This document shows positions 54,589 to 62,847 of a DNA stretch of 64,000 nt, piece after piece. The translations under genes were made by a program, and so were the position numbers. The DNA lies in NCBI GenBank assembly GCA_903884425.1, contig CAISEP010000024.1:1-64000 (forward strand), in the 5' to 3' direction. How positions within the stretch are numbered: position 1 is the stretch's first letter; every line of letters starts with the position of its first letter. The notes beneath the pieces were generated by a model. That model was not told where the DNA came from. It saw nothing but the letters and a program-made list of their open reading frames with translations, and ran no database searches. Source of the stretch: an uncultured Caulobacterales bacterium. GTDB lineage: Bacteria; Pseudomonadota; Alphaproteobacteria; Caulobacterales; Caulobacteraceae.

Positions 54589-55425
54589 TCAGCCCATCCA
54601 GGCGGGCTTGCGCTTGCCGAAGAAGGCGGCGATGCCCTCCCGGCCCTCCGGCGACACGCGGCGGGCGGCGATCCGGCGGGCGGTCTCCTCCATCAGGGCG
54701 TGATCCACCGGCCGTCCGGCCACGTCATCGGCCAGACGCTTGGCATCGGCCACGGCCTCCGGCGCACAGGCCAGGATGTCCCCGGCCAGCACCTCCTGCA
54801 CCGCGCCCAGGGCGTCGGCGGAGGCCACCACCTGGTCCACCAGGCCGATGCGCAGGGCCTCCTCCGCACTGAAGCGGGTGCCGAGGGCAAACAGCCGCCG
54901 GGCGTTCCGGGCCCCGATGGCGCCGACCACATAGGGGCTGATGGTGGCGGGGGTCAGGCCGAGCTTCACCTCGGAGAACGCGAACTGGGCATCGGCCGTG
55001 GCCACGGCCATGTCGCAGGCCGCCACCAGACCTGCCCCGCCGCCGAAGGCCGGACCCTCCACCAGGGCGACGGTGAGCATGGGCAGCCGGTGCAGGGCGT
55101 TCAGCATCTTTGCCAGGTCCAGGGCATCGGCCCGGTTCTCCGCCTCGGTGAATCCGGCCGCATGACGCATCCATTCCAGGTCCGCCCCGGCGCAGAAGCC
55201 GCCGCCGGCCCCGCGGATGAACAGGATCCGCACCCCCTCGGCCCCGGCCAGGGTGTCGAAGGCCTCGGTCAGGGCCAGGATCATCCGGGCGTCGAAGGCG
55301 TTCTTGCGGGCCGGCCGGTTCAGCAGCAGCACCGCCACCCCCTCTGTGGTGGCTTCCAGCAGCACGGACTGGTCGGACGCCTCGTCCTGGACGTCGACGT
55401 ACTTGGAAGTGATGGGGTCAGTCAT
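54589..55425 (-). CDS. Enoyl-CoA hydratase, methylglutaconyl-CoA hydratase-like
   Basis: A 278-residue crotonase-family enzyme. FCAGADLEWMRHAAGFTEAEN, VEGPAFGGGAGLVAACD and FAFSEVKLGLTPATISPYVVGAIG; the last segment is typical of LiuC/methylglutaconyl-CoA hydratases in leucine breakdown. No other leucine-degradation gene is nearby, so the substrate is inferred. ATG at 55425 (MTDPITSKYVDVQ) chosen over an upstream extension of low-complexity Arg/Pro. Confidence 0.86.
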   Translation of the reverse strand: MTDPITSKYVDVQDEASDQSVLLEATTEGVAVLLLNRPARKNAFDARMILALTEAFDTLAGAEGVRILFIRGAGGGFCAGADLEWMRHAAGFTEAENRADALDLAKMLNALHRLPMLTVALVEGPAFGGGAGLVAACDMAVATADAQFAFSEVKLGLTPATISPYVVGAIGARNARRLFALGTRFSAEEALRIGLVDQVVASADALGAVQEVLAGDILACAPEAVADAKRLADDVAGRPVDHALMEETARRIAARRVSPEGREGIAAFFGKRKPAWMG

Positions 55426-55516
55426 GGCGGGCTCCTGGTCTTGGACGTTCAAGGTCGTGAGGGGTGAGGCCGATCTCCCCGGCACCCCCCTTCGGACCTC
55501 GGGCAGAGCCCCCCGC

Positions 55517-55825
55517 TCAGTGCTGCTGGGGCGTCGTGCTGTTGGACGGCGCACTCGCGGGCGGCGGGGGAGCATAGTCCGGCCCGAAGGCCCCGTCATT
55601 GACCGACTGGGTGTTGCTGGCGAGGTTGTTGCCCGTGGCATTGGCCGGCACGGTCGGCTCCGGGGCCGGGGCCGGCTTTGCGGCCGCGGGCGGCGCGGCG
55701 GGCGGCGCGGCCTGGTCCCCCTCCGCGGCGCTGCGGCGGGAGCAGGCGGACAGGCCCATCGCCCCCACGGCGACGGCGACAAGCCCAAGGCGAATGGCCA
55801 ACATCCGTGACCGGTTGCGAGACAT
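55517..55825 (-). CDS. Small proline/alanine-rich lipoprotein
   Basis: 102 residues. The lipobox GLSAC at the end of a hydrophobic stretch (LGLVAVAVGAMG) marks a lipid-anchored protein. The rest is Ala/Pro-rich (AAPPAAPPAAAKPAPAPEP) with a C-terminal NNLASNTQSVND and PPPPASAPSNS. It probably spans the periplasm as a disordered tether. No specific function is known. ATG at 55825; a longer frame begins with unsupported residues. Confidence 0.72.
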   Translation of the reverse strand: MSRNRSRMLAIRLGLVAVAVGAMGLSACSRRSAAEGDQAAPPAAPPAAAKPAPAPEPTVPANATGNNLASNTQSVNDGAFGPDYAPPPPASAPSNSTTPQQH

Positions 55826-55987
55826 GGTCGACGATCCCTCAGGTTCCTTCGGGGGCGACAGACCGACGCACCCATCGCCGATCCTCCCCGGATCGCCCCC
55901 GACTTTCACCGGGCTTTAGCACAGCTTTCGCGCCTTGGGGCGATATCGGCGCGACGGCGTCGCATTTTCGGCCTACGATTCGAGTCG

Positions 55988-57745
55988 ATGAGAGGTCCCG
56001 CCCCCGGACAGTCCGACAGCGCGCTTTCGCGTCTGTTCACCGGCCCCCATGCGGCCAAGGGGGTGGTGTGGTTCTCCCTGCCGGGAGGGCGGCCCCTGTA
56101 CCGGGCGGGCCAGCCGGCGGACACCCTCTATTTCGTCCGGGCCGGACGGCTGGGGGTCGTGCGGGAGACTCCCGGCGGCGCGCCGGACCTGATCGGCGTG
56201 ATCAAGCCGGGGGAGCCCGCGGGCGAGATGGCCCTGATCGCGGGCACGCCCCACTCGGCCACCGTCACCGCCCTGCGGGATTCGGAAATCCTCGCCCTGT
56301 CCCGCCAGACCTTCTTCACCGAGGCGCGCAAGCATCCCGACGTGATGGCGGAACTGGCGCGGCTGATGATCCTGCGGGCCCGCCAGCCCCTGAGCCGGAG
56401 CGGCGCGGGACGCCCCACCGTGTTCGGCTTCGTCGCCGTCAGCCCCGGCGTGGATGCCCAGGGCTTCACCCAGTCCGTGGCCCAGTCCACCCGGGAAATG
56501 GGCTTTTCCGCCGCGGTGGTCGGCGCGGAGGGCGCCCACCAGTCGACCGAGTGGTTCTCGCGCATCGAGCATGGCCATGACGTGGTCCTGCTGACCGCCG
56601 GGCCCGACGAGACCGACTGGGCCCACCAGTGCGCCCGCCAGGTGGACCGGCTGTTCCTCATCGGCCGGGGTGACCTGCCGGCCCCGAAGGAACCCGCCTC
56701 CGTCGTCCGGGCCGCCGCCCAGCTGCACCGGCAGACCGACCTGATCCTGATCCAGTCGCCGGACGCGACCCGGCCCAGCGGCACCGAGGCCTGGGTGGAC
56801 AGCCAGCACGCCATCCGCCACTTCCATGTGCGCCGGATGGGACGGGACATCGACCGCATGGCCCGGATCATCACCGGCACCTCGGTGGGGCTGGCCCTGT
56901 CCGGGGGCGGGGCGCGGGCCTATGCCCATGTGGGCGTGATCCGGGCCCTGCGGGAGGCCGGGCACCCCATCGACTTCCTGGCCGGGGCCTCCATGGGTGC
57001 CGTGGTGGCGGCGGGCTATGCGGCCGGCTGGGACGACCAGGAGATCTCCGACCGCATCCGCGCGGCCTTCGTCACCTCCAACCCCCTGGGGGACCTGACC
57101 TTCCCCATGGTGGCCATGACCCGGGGCCTGACGGTGAAGGGACGGCTGAAGCAGCATTTCGGCGAGATCGACATCGGCGACCTGTGGCTGCCTTTCCTGT
57201 GTACCTCCTCCAACCTGACCACGGCGGCGACCTTCCAGCACCGCAAGGGCAAGGTGCGCCGGGCGCTTCGCGCCAGCGTCGCCCTGCCGGGCATCTTGCC
57301 GCCGGTGGTGATGGGGGACGACGTGCTGGTGGACGGGGCGGTCATGTGCAACCTGCCCACCGAGCTGATGCGCAGCTGGCACCGGGGCCCGGTGGTGGGC
57401 GTGGACGTGGCCGCGGCGGAGGGCCTGAACGCCCAGGACATTGCCAGTCCGCCGTCGTTCCTGCGCTGGCTGGCCTCGGGGGAGTGGCGGCACGGCCCGC
57501 CCATCGTGTCGATCCTGATCCGCGCCGCCACCGCTCCCACGCAGAAGGAGACCGCCATGGCGCACGAGGCCTGCGACCTTCTGATCATTCCCCGGATCGA
57601 GGGGGTGGAGCTGCGCGACTGGCGGGCCTTCGAGCCTGCTGTGGCCGCGGGCTACGAGGCGGCCCGCATGGCGCTCGGCCGCCTCGACCGGCCCCTGTCA
57701 CGGCTGCGGCTGCCGGTGCCCGCGGACAACGAGATGTTCGGCTAG
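55988..57745 (+). CDS. Patatin-like phospholipase with cyclic nucleotide-binding domain (NTE family)
   Basis: 585 residues. Residues about 30-135 form a cNMP-binding domain (YRAGQPADTLYFVRAGRLGVV, PGEPAGEMALIAGTPHSATVTAL). A linker follows (140-290). The patatin domain has the oxyanion hole SGGGARAYAHVGVI, the nucleophile S335 in GASMGAV and D449 in DGAVMCN, the Ser-Asp dyad. These proteins are neuropathy-target-esterase-like lysophospholipases, usually membrane-bound. Its effector nucleotide is not known. ATG at 55988. Confidence 0.9.
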   Translation: MRGPAPGQSDSALSRLFTGPHAAKGVVWFSLPGGRPLYRAGQPADTLYFVRAGRLGVVRETPGGAPDLIGVIKPGEPAGEMALIAGTPHSATVTALRDSEILALSRQTFFTEARKHPDVMAELARLMILRARQPLSRSGAGRPTVFGFVAVSPGVDAQGFTQSVAQSTREMGFSAAVVGAEGAHQSTEWFSRIEHGHDVVLLTAGPDETDWAHQCARQVDRLFLIGRGDLPAPKEPASVVRAAAQLHRQTDLILIQSPDATRPSGTEAWVDSQHAIRHFHVRRMGRDIDRMARIITGTSVGLALSGGGARAYAHVGVIRALREAGHPIDFLAGASMGAVVAAGYAAGWDDQEISDRIRAAFVTSNPLGDLTFPMVAMTRGLTVKGRLKQHFGEIDIGDLWLPFLCTSSNLTTAATFQHRKGKVRRALRASVALPGILPPVVMGDDVLVDGAVMCNLPTELMRSWHRGPVVGVDVAAAEGLNAQDIASPPSFLRWLASGEWRHGPPIVSILIRAATAPTQKETAMAHEACDLLIIPRIEGVELRDWRAFEPAVAAGYEAARMALGRLDRPLSRLRLPVPADNEMFG

Positions 57746-57757
57746 GGTGGGGGTGCC

Positions 57758-58089
57758 TGCGTGGTTCGAGACGCGCGTTCCGCGCTCCTCACCATGACGC
57801 GCGTTGAGGTTCACAAACCTTCGTCATCCTGAGGAGGGCTAAGCCCGTCTCGAAGGACGCTGTTCCGGTTCTGCGTGGTTCGAGACGCGCGTTCCGCGCT
57901 CCTCACCATGACGCGCGTTGGCGTTCACAAGCCTTCGTCATCCTGAGGAGGGCGTAGCCCGTCTCGAAGGACGCTGTGTCGGTTGTGCGTGGTTCGAGAC
58001 GCGCGTACCGCGCTCCTCACCATGACGCGCGTTGGGGTTCACAAACCTTCGTCATCCTGAGGAGGGCGAAGCCCGCCTCGAAGGACGCA
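57758..58089. repeat. Hairpin-repeat cluster 5: three tandem B-A modules, 114-base period
   Basis: Modules start at 57758, 57872 and 57986, each exactly 114 bases apart. Units: B(-) 57758-57799 and A(+) 57822-57860; B(-) 57872-57913 and A(+) 57936-57974; B(-) 57986-58027 and A(+) 58050-58089. Each module has the same short spacer with CGCGTTG and TTCACAA. The cluster begins 12 bases after the patatin stop and ends five bases before the methyltransferase stop. No coding gene. Confidence 0.93.
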
Positions 58090-58094
58090 GCCCC

Positions 58095-58877
58095 TCACCC
58101 CCGCCGCAGCATCAGGAACAGCCGCGGGAACGGGAACAGGGTCACCCCGTCGGGCTGCACCGGGAACAGCGGCCGCAGGGCCTCGGCATAGGCATCGAGG
58201 AACTCCCGCTGCTCCGCCGGATCGGGGAGACGGGCGAGATAGGGCCGAAGCCCCGTGCCCTTCATCCAGTCCACCACCGGGTCCTCGCCGGTCAGCTCGT
58301 GCAGATAGGTGGTGGTCCAGATGTCCGTCTCACCGAAGGGGGCCAGCAGGCGATGGTAGTCCGCCGGGGCCAGCACCGGCTGCACCCCGCGCACGTCCTG
58401 CATCCGCGAGGCCCAGGGCCCGCGCCCGGCCACGTCGCGCATCACATGGTGCCAGGACTCGGCAAAGCTCATGGGCATCTGGCAGGCAAACACGCCGCCG
58501 GGGGCCAGCTGTCCCGCCAGCCGGGGGAACAGGGTCTCGTGGTCTCCCACCCACTGGAGGGCGGCATTGGTGAAGATCAGGTCCGGCGGCACATCGGGGG
58601 CGAAGGCGGCAATGTCCCCCTGCACCCACTCCACCCGGGCCCGGGTGGCGCGGGCCCGCTCCAGCATGTCGGCGCTGGAATCGAGGCCGTAGACGGTGCA
58701 GTTGGGGTGGCGCGCGGCCAGGACGGCCGCATGCTCCCCCGTGCCGCAGCCCAGGTCCCAGATGGTCGCCGGTTCCAGGTCGCCGGGCAGCTGCACCATC
58801 AGGTCCAGGGCCGGGCGGTCGCGATAGCCCCGATAGCGCTGGTACTGGTCGGGGTCCCAGGTCGTCTGGCCGGTCAC
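58095..58877 (-). CDS. tam: Trans-aconitate 2-methyltransferase-like SAM methyltransferase
   Basis: A 260-residue class I methyltransferase. N-terminal TTWDPDQYQRYRGYRDRPALDL is typical of Tam. The SAM motif is IWDLGCGTGEHAAVLA, then VYGLDSSADMLERAR, WVQGDIAAFAPD and LIFTNAALQWVGDHETL. C-terminal PFPRLFLMLRRG is also Tam-like. It methylates trans-aconitate in known members. The GTG start overlaps the YbjQ gene stop as GTGA, so the two are coupled. Downstream sits repeat cluster 5. Confidence 0.88.
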   Translation of the reverse strand: MTGQTTWDPDQYQRYRGYRDRPALDLMVQLPGDLEPATIWDLGCGTGEHAAVLAARHPNCTVYGLDSSADMLERARATRARVEWVQGDIAAFAPDVPPDLIFTNAALQWVGDHETLFPRLAGQLAPGGVFACQMPMSFAESWHHVMRDVAGRGPWASRMQDVRGVQPVLAPADYHRLLAPFGETDIWTTTYLHELTGEDPVVDWMKGTGLRPYLARLPDPAEQREFLDAYAEALRPLFPVQPDGVTLFPFPRLFLMLRRG

Positions 58878-59194
58878 GCGGGCTCCACGACCACGGCGGT
58901 GCCGTAGGCGAGCACCTCGGTGATGCCCTCCATGATCTCGTTGGCGTCATAGCGCATGGCCAGCACGGCATTGGCCCCCATCTCCGTCGCATGGGCGGCC
59001 ATCAGCTGGTAGGCCTCCGCCCGGGCGTGCTCCGCCAGCCGGGTGTAGATGGTGATGTTGCCGCCGAAGAGGGACTGGATGCCCGCGGCGAAGTTGCCGA
59101 TCACGCTGCGGGAGCGGACGGTGACGCCGCGGACGAGGCCCACGTGGCGCACCACGCGATAGCCGGACAGGTCATTGGTGGTGCTGACGAGCAT
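58874..59194 (-). CDS. YbjQ family (UPF0145) protein
   Basis: 106 residues, matching YbjQ: VSTTNDLSGYRVVRHVGLVRGVTVRSRSV, GGNITIYTRLAEHARAEAYQLM and EMGANAVLAMRYDANEI. Structures of relatives are pentameric, and the role is unknown. ATG at 59194. It is followed, with a four-base overlap, by the methyltransferase gene. Confidence 0.9.
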   Translation of the reverse strand: MLVSTTNDLSGYRVVRHVGLVRGVTVRSRSVIGNFAAGIQSLFGGNITIYTRLAEHARAEAYQLMAAHATEMGANAVLAMRYDANEIMEGITEVLAYGTAVVVEPA

Positions 59195-59257
59195 GGGATC
59201 GGGTCTCCGCAGATGAGACGCAAAGGCTAGTCCCGTTCGCCGCTGCGGGCGAGCCCC

Positions 59258-59662
59258 TCAGTTCCCGTTGCGGGGAATGCGGGCGTCCACCTCGATCTCG
59301 ATCTTCATCCGCCCGTCCACCAGCCCGCAGACCAGCGCCGTGGCCGCGGGCTTCGCCGCGCCGCAGAATTCCCCGAAGATCGGGGCCAGGGTCTCGAAGT
59401 CCGCCCCGTCGGTCAGGTAGTAGCGCACCCGCACCAGATGGGAGAGGTCGCCCCCTGCCTTGGCCAGGGCGTCGGCGATGTTGTGGAAGCACTGCCGCGC
59501 CTGGGTCGCCACGTCGTCGGAAATGGTCATGCTGGCATAGTCGAAGCCGGTGCAGCCGGAGACGAACACCTCCGCATAGGTGTCGAACTCCACCACGGCG
59601 GCGCGGGCATAGCCGGCCAGGGTCTCGAAGGTCGAGCCGGAGGAAATCGAGGCGCGGAGCAT
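59258..59662 (-). CDS. RidA-like (YjgF/YER057c/UK114) protein, non-canonical site
   Basis: 134 residues. Family features are [53 protein letters not shown] and a C-terminal [11 protein letters not shown]. In catalytic RidA an Arg (R105 in E. coli) binds the substrate carboxylate; here the aligned segment reads [16 protein letters not shown] with Lys, so imine/enamine deaminase activity is uncertain and it may belong to a Rid4-7-type subfamily. ATG at 59662. Divergent from fumC. Confidence 0.85.
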   Translation of the reverse strand: MLRASISSGSTFETLAGYARAAVVEFDTYAEVFVSGCTGFDYASMTISDDVATQARQCFHNIADALAKAGGDLSHLVRVRYYLTDGADFETLAPIFGEFCGAAKPAATALVCGLVDGRMKIEIEVDARIPRNGN

Positions 59663-59806
59663 GGCGGGGCCTTTCGGGGCTGCAAGGCTGACGCGGCGGA
59701 CGGCTTGTCCGGGCGTGCAGCCGTGCTACACCGCGCCCGATCGGTGTTTCCAGCGAAAAGCGGACGCCGCCCCCGGATCGTGACCCCATCGGAAAGCGTC
59801 GCCCCC

Positions 59807-61204
59807 ATGACCCAAACGCCCACCCGCATCGAGACCGACACCTTCGGCCCCATCGAAGTCGCCAGCGACCGCTACTGGGGAGCCCAGGCCCAGCGCAGCC
59901 TCGGCAATTTCAGGATCGGCTGGGAGCGCCAGCCCGCCCCGGTGGTCCGGGCCCTGGGCATCGTCAAGCGCGCGGCGGCGGAGACCAACATGGCGCTGGG
60001 CCGCCTGGACCCGAAGCTGGCCGCCACCATCATCGCCGCCGCCAACGAGGTGATCGAGGGCAAGCTGAACGACCACTTCCCGCTGGTGGTGTGGCAGACC
60101 GGCTCGGGCACCCAGTCGAACATGAACGCCAACGAGGTGATCTCCAACCGGGCGATCGAGATGCTGGGCGGGGAGATGGGCTCGAAGAAGCCCGTCCATC
60201 CCAACGACCATGTGAACATGAGCCAGTCGTCCAACGACACCTATCCCACGGCCATGCACATCGCCTGCGCCGAGGAGATCCACCACCGTCTGCTGCCGGC
60301 GCTGCGCCACCTGGCCAATGCCCTGAACGACAAGGCCCAGGCCTGGCACGCCATCATCAAGATCGGCCGCACCCACACCCAGGACGCCACGCCGCTGACC
60401 CTGGGCCAGGAATTCTCCGGCTATGCCCAGCAGGTGCTGAACGGCATCGCCCGGATCGAGCAGACCCTGCCCATGCTGATGCAGCTGGCCCAGGGCGGCA
60501 CGGCGGTGGGCACGGGCCTCAACGCCCCGGTGGGCTTCGCCGAAGGGGTGGCCGACCGGATCGCCGCCATCACCGGGCTGAAGTTCACCTCCGCACCCAA
60601 CAAGTTCGAGGCGCTGGCCGCCCACGACGCCATGGTCTTCAGCCACGGGGCGATCAACACGGTGGCCGCGAGCCTGTTCAAGATCGCCAACGACATCCGC
60701 TTCCTGGGCTCCGGCCCCCGGGCGGGACTGGGGGAGCTCAGCCTGCCGGAGAACGAGCCCGGCTCGTCGATCATGCCGGGCAAGGTCAACCCGACCCAGT
60801 GCGAGGCCCTGACCCAGGTCTGCGTGCAGATCTTCGGCAACAATGCCGCGCTCACCTTTGCCGGCAGCCAGGGGCATTTCGAGCTGAACGTCTACAATCC
60901 GGTGATGGCCTACAACTTCCTGCAGTCGGTGCGGCTGATGTCGGACGCGGCGGTCAGCTTCACCGACAACTGCGTGGTGGGGATCGAGCCGCGGCTGGAC
61001 AACATCAAGTCCGGTGTCGAGCGCTCCCTGATGCTGGTCACGGCGCTGGCCCCCAAGATCGGCTACGACAACGCCGCCAAGATCGCCAAGACCGCGCACA
61101 AGAACGGCACGACTCTGCGGGAAGAAGCCGTCGGCGGCGGCTATGTGACGAATGAGGAATTCGACGCCCTGGTCCGGCCGGAGAACATGGTCCATCCGGG
61201 GTGA
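59807..61204 (+). CDS. fumC: Class II fumarate hydratase
   Basis: A 465-residue homotetrameric TCA-cycle enzyme converting fumarate and malate, iron-independent. Signatures: [42 protein letters not shown] with catalytic His, and [17 protein letters not shown] (S320/S321) in the flexible loop. C-terminal [28 protein letters not shown] at 59807 gives the family start [14 protein letters not shown]. Repeats begin five bases after the stop. Confidence 0.96.
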   Translation: MTQTPTRIETDTFGPIEVASDRYWGAQAQRSLGNFRIGWERQPAPVVRALGIVKRAAAETNMALGRLDPKLAATIIAAANEVIEGKLNDHFPLVVWQTGSGTQSNMNANEVISNRAIEMLGGEMGSKKPVHPNDHVNMSQSSNDTYPTAMHIACAEEIHHRLLPALRHLANALNDKAQAWHAIIKIGRTHTQDATPLTLGQEFSGYAQQVLNGIARIEQTLPMLMQLAQGGTAVGTGLNAPVGFAEGVADRIAAITGLKFTSAPNKFEALAAHDAMVFSHGAINTVAASLFKIANDIRFLGSGPRAGLGELSLPENEPGSSIMPGKVNPTQCEALTQVCVQIFGNNAALTFAGSQGHFELNVYNPVMAYNFLQSVRLMSDAAVSFTDNCVVGIEPRLDNIKSGVERSLMLVTALAPKIGYDNAAKIAKTAHKNGTTLREEAVGGGYVTNEEFDALVRPENMVHPG

Positions 61205-61209
61205 GGTCC

Positions 61210-61428
61210 TGCGTGGTTCGAGACGGCCCGTTCCGGGCCTCCTCACCATGACGCATGTTGTTGATCACCCCCTTCGTCATCCTGAGGAGGGCGAAGCCCG
61301 TCTCGAAGGACGCAAGGCCTGTGCTGCGTGGTTCGAGACGGCCCTCCGGGCCTCCTCACCATGACGAATGTTGTAGATCCACCCCCTTCGTCATCCTGAG
61401 GAGGGCGAAGCCCGTCTCGAAGGACGCA
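61210..61428. repeat. Hairpin-repeat cluster 6: two tandem B-A modules
   Basis: B(-) 61210-61253 and A(+) 61275-61314; B(-) 61325-61366 and A(+) 61389-61428. Period 115 bases. Lies between fumC and the small DUF3606 gene. The last unit ends six bases before the DUF3606 start codon and supplies an AAGGA that could act as its ribosome-binding site. Confidence 0.9.
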
Positions 61429-61434
61429 CCCCCC

Positions 61435-61617
61435 ATGGCAGGCCTCAAGGACAAGCGCGGCTTCATCGACAAGGACCGCCTGGACCTGTCGGAGCGTCAG
61501 GCGGTGGAATACTGGATGAAGCGCTGGGGCGTGACGCGGGAGCAGATCACCGCCGCCCACCGCAAGGTCGGCCGGATGACCAGGGACATCGCCGCCGAAC
61601 TCGGCAAGAAGCGCTGA
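61435..61617 (+). CDS. Small DUF3606 protein
   Basis: 60 residues. DUF3606 features: KDRLDLSERQAVEYWMKRWGVTREQITAAHRKVG, a short helix-turn-helix-like core of unknown role. ATG at 61435. The only purine-rich stretch upstream is AAGGA (61420-61424), ten bases away, within the final hairpin repeat. Confidence 0.82.
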   Translation: MAGLKDKRGFIDKDRLDLSERQAVEYWMKRWGVTREQITAAHRKVGRMTRDIAAELGKKR

Positions 61618-61628
61618 CGCCCTGCCCC

Positions 61629-62066
61629 CTAGCGGTTGTTTTTGCGGAACCGCGCTGCCTCGGCCGCCAGCCGGGCCATGGCAGCGTCCTCCCCGTCATC
61701 GCCTTCGGGCACGAAGGGCAGGGTCCCGGCCACGCCGCGCACCGCCAGCCATAGCTGCACATTGAAATGGGCGAACAGTCGAAGCGGGCGGCGCCGGTCG
61801 TCGGTGACGTCCCACCCTTCCGCCTCGAAGGCGGCGATCTGGTCCCGGTCCGGCTTCAGGTCGATGCGGTCCCAGCCCTCCGGCCGGGGCACCGCGTCCG
61901 CCTCGTCCGCCGTCAGGCCGAACAGATCGCGGGAGACCTCGTCCAGCTCGGGAAAGTCCGGACGGGCGTCGAGATCTCCCATGCGCGGTGTCATCAGGGC
62001 CTTCTGCTCCAGGGCCCTGAGGCCGGGCAGGTCGATCAGGCGGCGGAGGGGGGCTGTGGCGCTCAT
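61629..62066 (-). CDS. Hypothetical protein
   Basis: 145 residues, soluble, acidic and Arg-rich, with DLFGLTADEADAVPRPEGWDRIDLKPDRDQIAAFEAEGWDVT and RRPLRLFAHFNVQLWLAVRGV. I recognise no family. Convergent with DUF3606 (11 bases apart) and divergent from the thioesterase gene. ATG at 62066. Confidence 0.65.
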   Translation of the reverse strand: MSATAPLRRLIDLPGLRALEQKALMTPRMGDLDARPDFPELDEVSRDLFGLTADEADAVPRPEGWDRIDLKPDRDQIAAFEAEGWDVTDDRRRPLRLFAHFNVQLWLAVRGVAGTLPFVPEGDDGEDAAMARLAAEAARFRKNNR

Positions 62067-62160
62067 GGCCCATCATCCCGCCTCCCCCCGTCCGGTTCAA
62101 GGGCGGGAATGACAGGCGCGCGCGAAACGTCCTAGGCTTGGCGCAGGAGACCGAACCGCC

Positions 62161-62586
62161 ATGCCCCATCCCCCCCTGAAACTGGACGCCGAGGGCGTCA
62201 ATGCCGTCCTCAAGGCCGCCTTTCCCGACGCGCCGCCGGACGCCCGGGCCCTGGTGGTGGAGGCCGAACCCGGGCGGGTGCGCGTGCGCCGCGCCTATGG
62301 CCCCGGCCTGCTGCGGCCCGGCGGCATCATCTCGGGCCCCACCCTGATGGCCATTGCCGATACCGGGGCCTATGCCCTGGTGCTGGCCCATGTGGGGGAC
62401 CAGAAGATGGCCGTCACCAGTTCCCTGGTGATGAACTTCCTCCGCGGGGCGGCGGTGGGGGACATCTGGGCCGACGCCCACCTGCTGCGCCTGGGACGGC
62501 GCAATGCCGTGTGCGATGTGCGCCTGTGGACCGAATCCGAGGACCGGCTCGCCGCCCAGGCGACGGTGACCTATTCCCTGCCCTGA
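62161..62586 (+). CDS. PaaI-type hotdog-fold thioesterase
   Basis: A 141-residue hotdog-fold protein: GLLRPGGIISGPTLMAIADTGAYALV holds the usual active-site region, followed by AVTSSLVMNFLRGAAVGDIWADAHLLRLGRR. It probably hydrolyses acyl-CoA or aryl-CoA esters. Substrate cannot be inferred from neighbours. ATG at 62161. Confidence 0.85.
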   Translation: MPHPPLKLDAEGVNAVLKAAFPDAPPDARALVVEAEPGRVRVRRAYGPGLLRPGGIISGPTLMAIADTGAYALVLAHVGDQKMAVTSSLVMNFLRGAAVGDIWADAHLLRLGRRNAVCDVRLWTESEDRLAAQATVTYSLP

Positions 62587-62674
62587 GCCCATCACGTCCC
62601 CGGCAAGCCGCTTGCGCCGGACGCCGTTCGGTCGTTCCATCAAGGGCCGGTCTGGGCAGGGATGGAGCACCCCC

Positions 62675-62839
62675 ATGGAGGACAGTCTGGAGGAACGGAT
62701 CCAGGACCTGGAGCAGCTGGTCCTGCGCCTGGGAGAGCGGATCGACATGCTGGAGGCCCAGCTGGACGGCATGTCCCGGCTGGCGATCCGCACCGCAACC
62801 CGGTCCCTGCAGGGCGAGGACGACCCGGAACCGGCCTGA
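62675..62839 (+). CDS. Small coiled-coil protein (SlyX-like length)
   Basis: 54 residues: a heptad-like helix, EERIQDLEQLVLRLGERIDMLEAQLDGM, then a short tail SLQGEDDPEPA. It resembles SlyX-type small coiled coils, but without the specific motifs. ATG at 62675 with GGAG eight bases upstream. Its stop is eight bases from the convergent EAL gene stop, so it may be real but is short. Confidence 0.5.
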   Translation: MEDSLEERIQDLEQLVLRLGERIDMLEAQLDGMSRLAIRTATRSLQGEDDPEPA

Positions 62840-62847
62840 GATGCGCC

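Noticed and set aside
57758-58089. Possible CRISPR array
   Set aside because: The repeats are 114-base blocks of inverted hairpins with near-identical spacers and no cas genes. A CRISPR needs short direct repeats with unique spacers.
62612-62674. Longer start for the small coiled-coil protein
   Set aside because: The extra residues are basic and low in structure. The ATG at 62675 has a better-placed GGAG.
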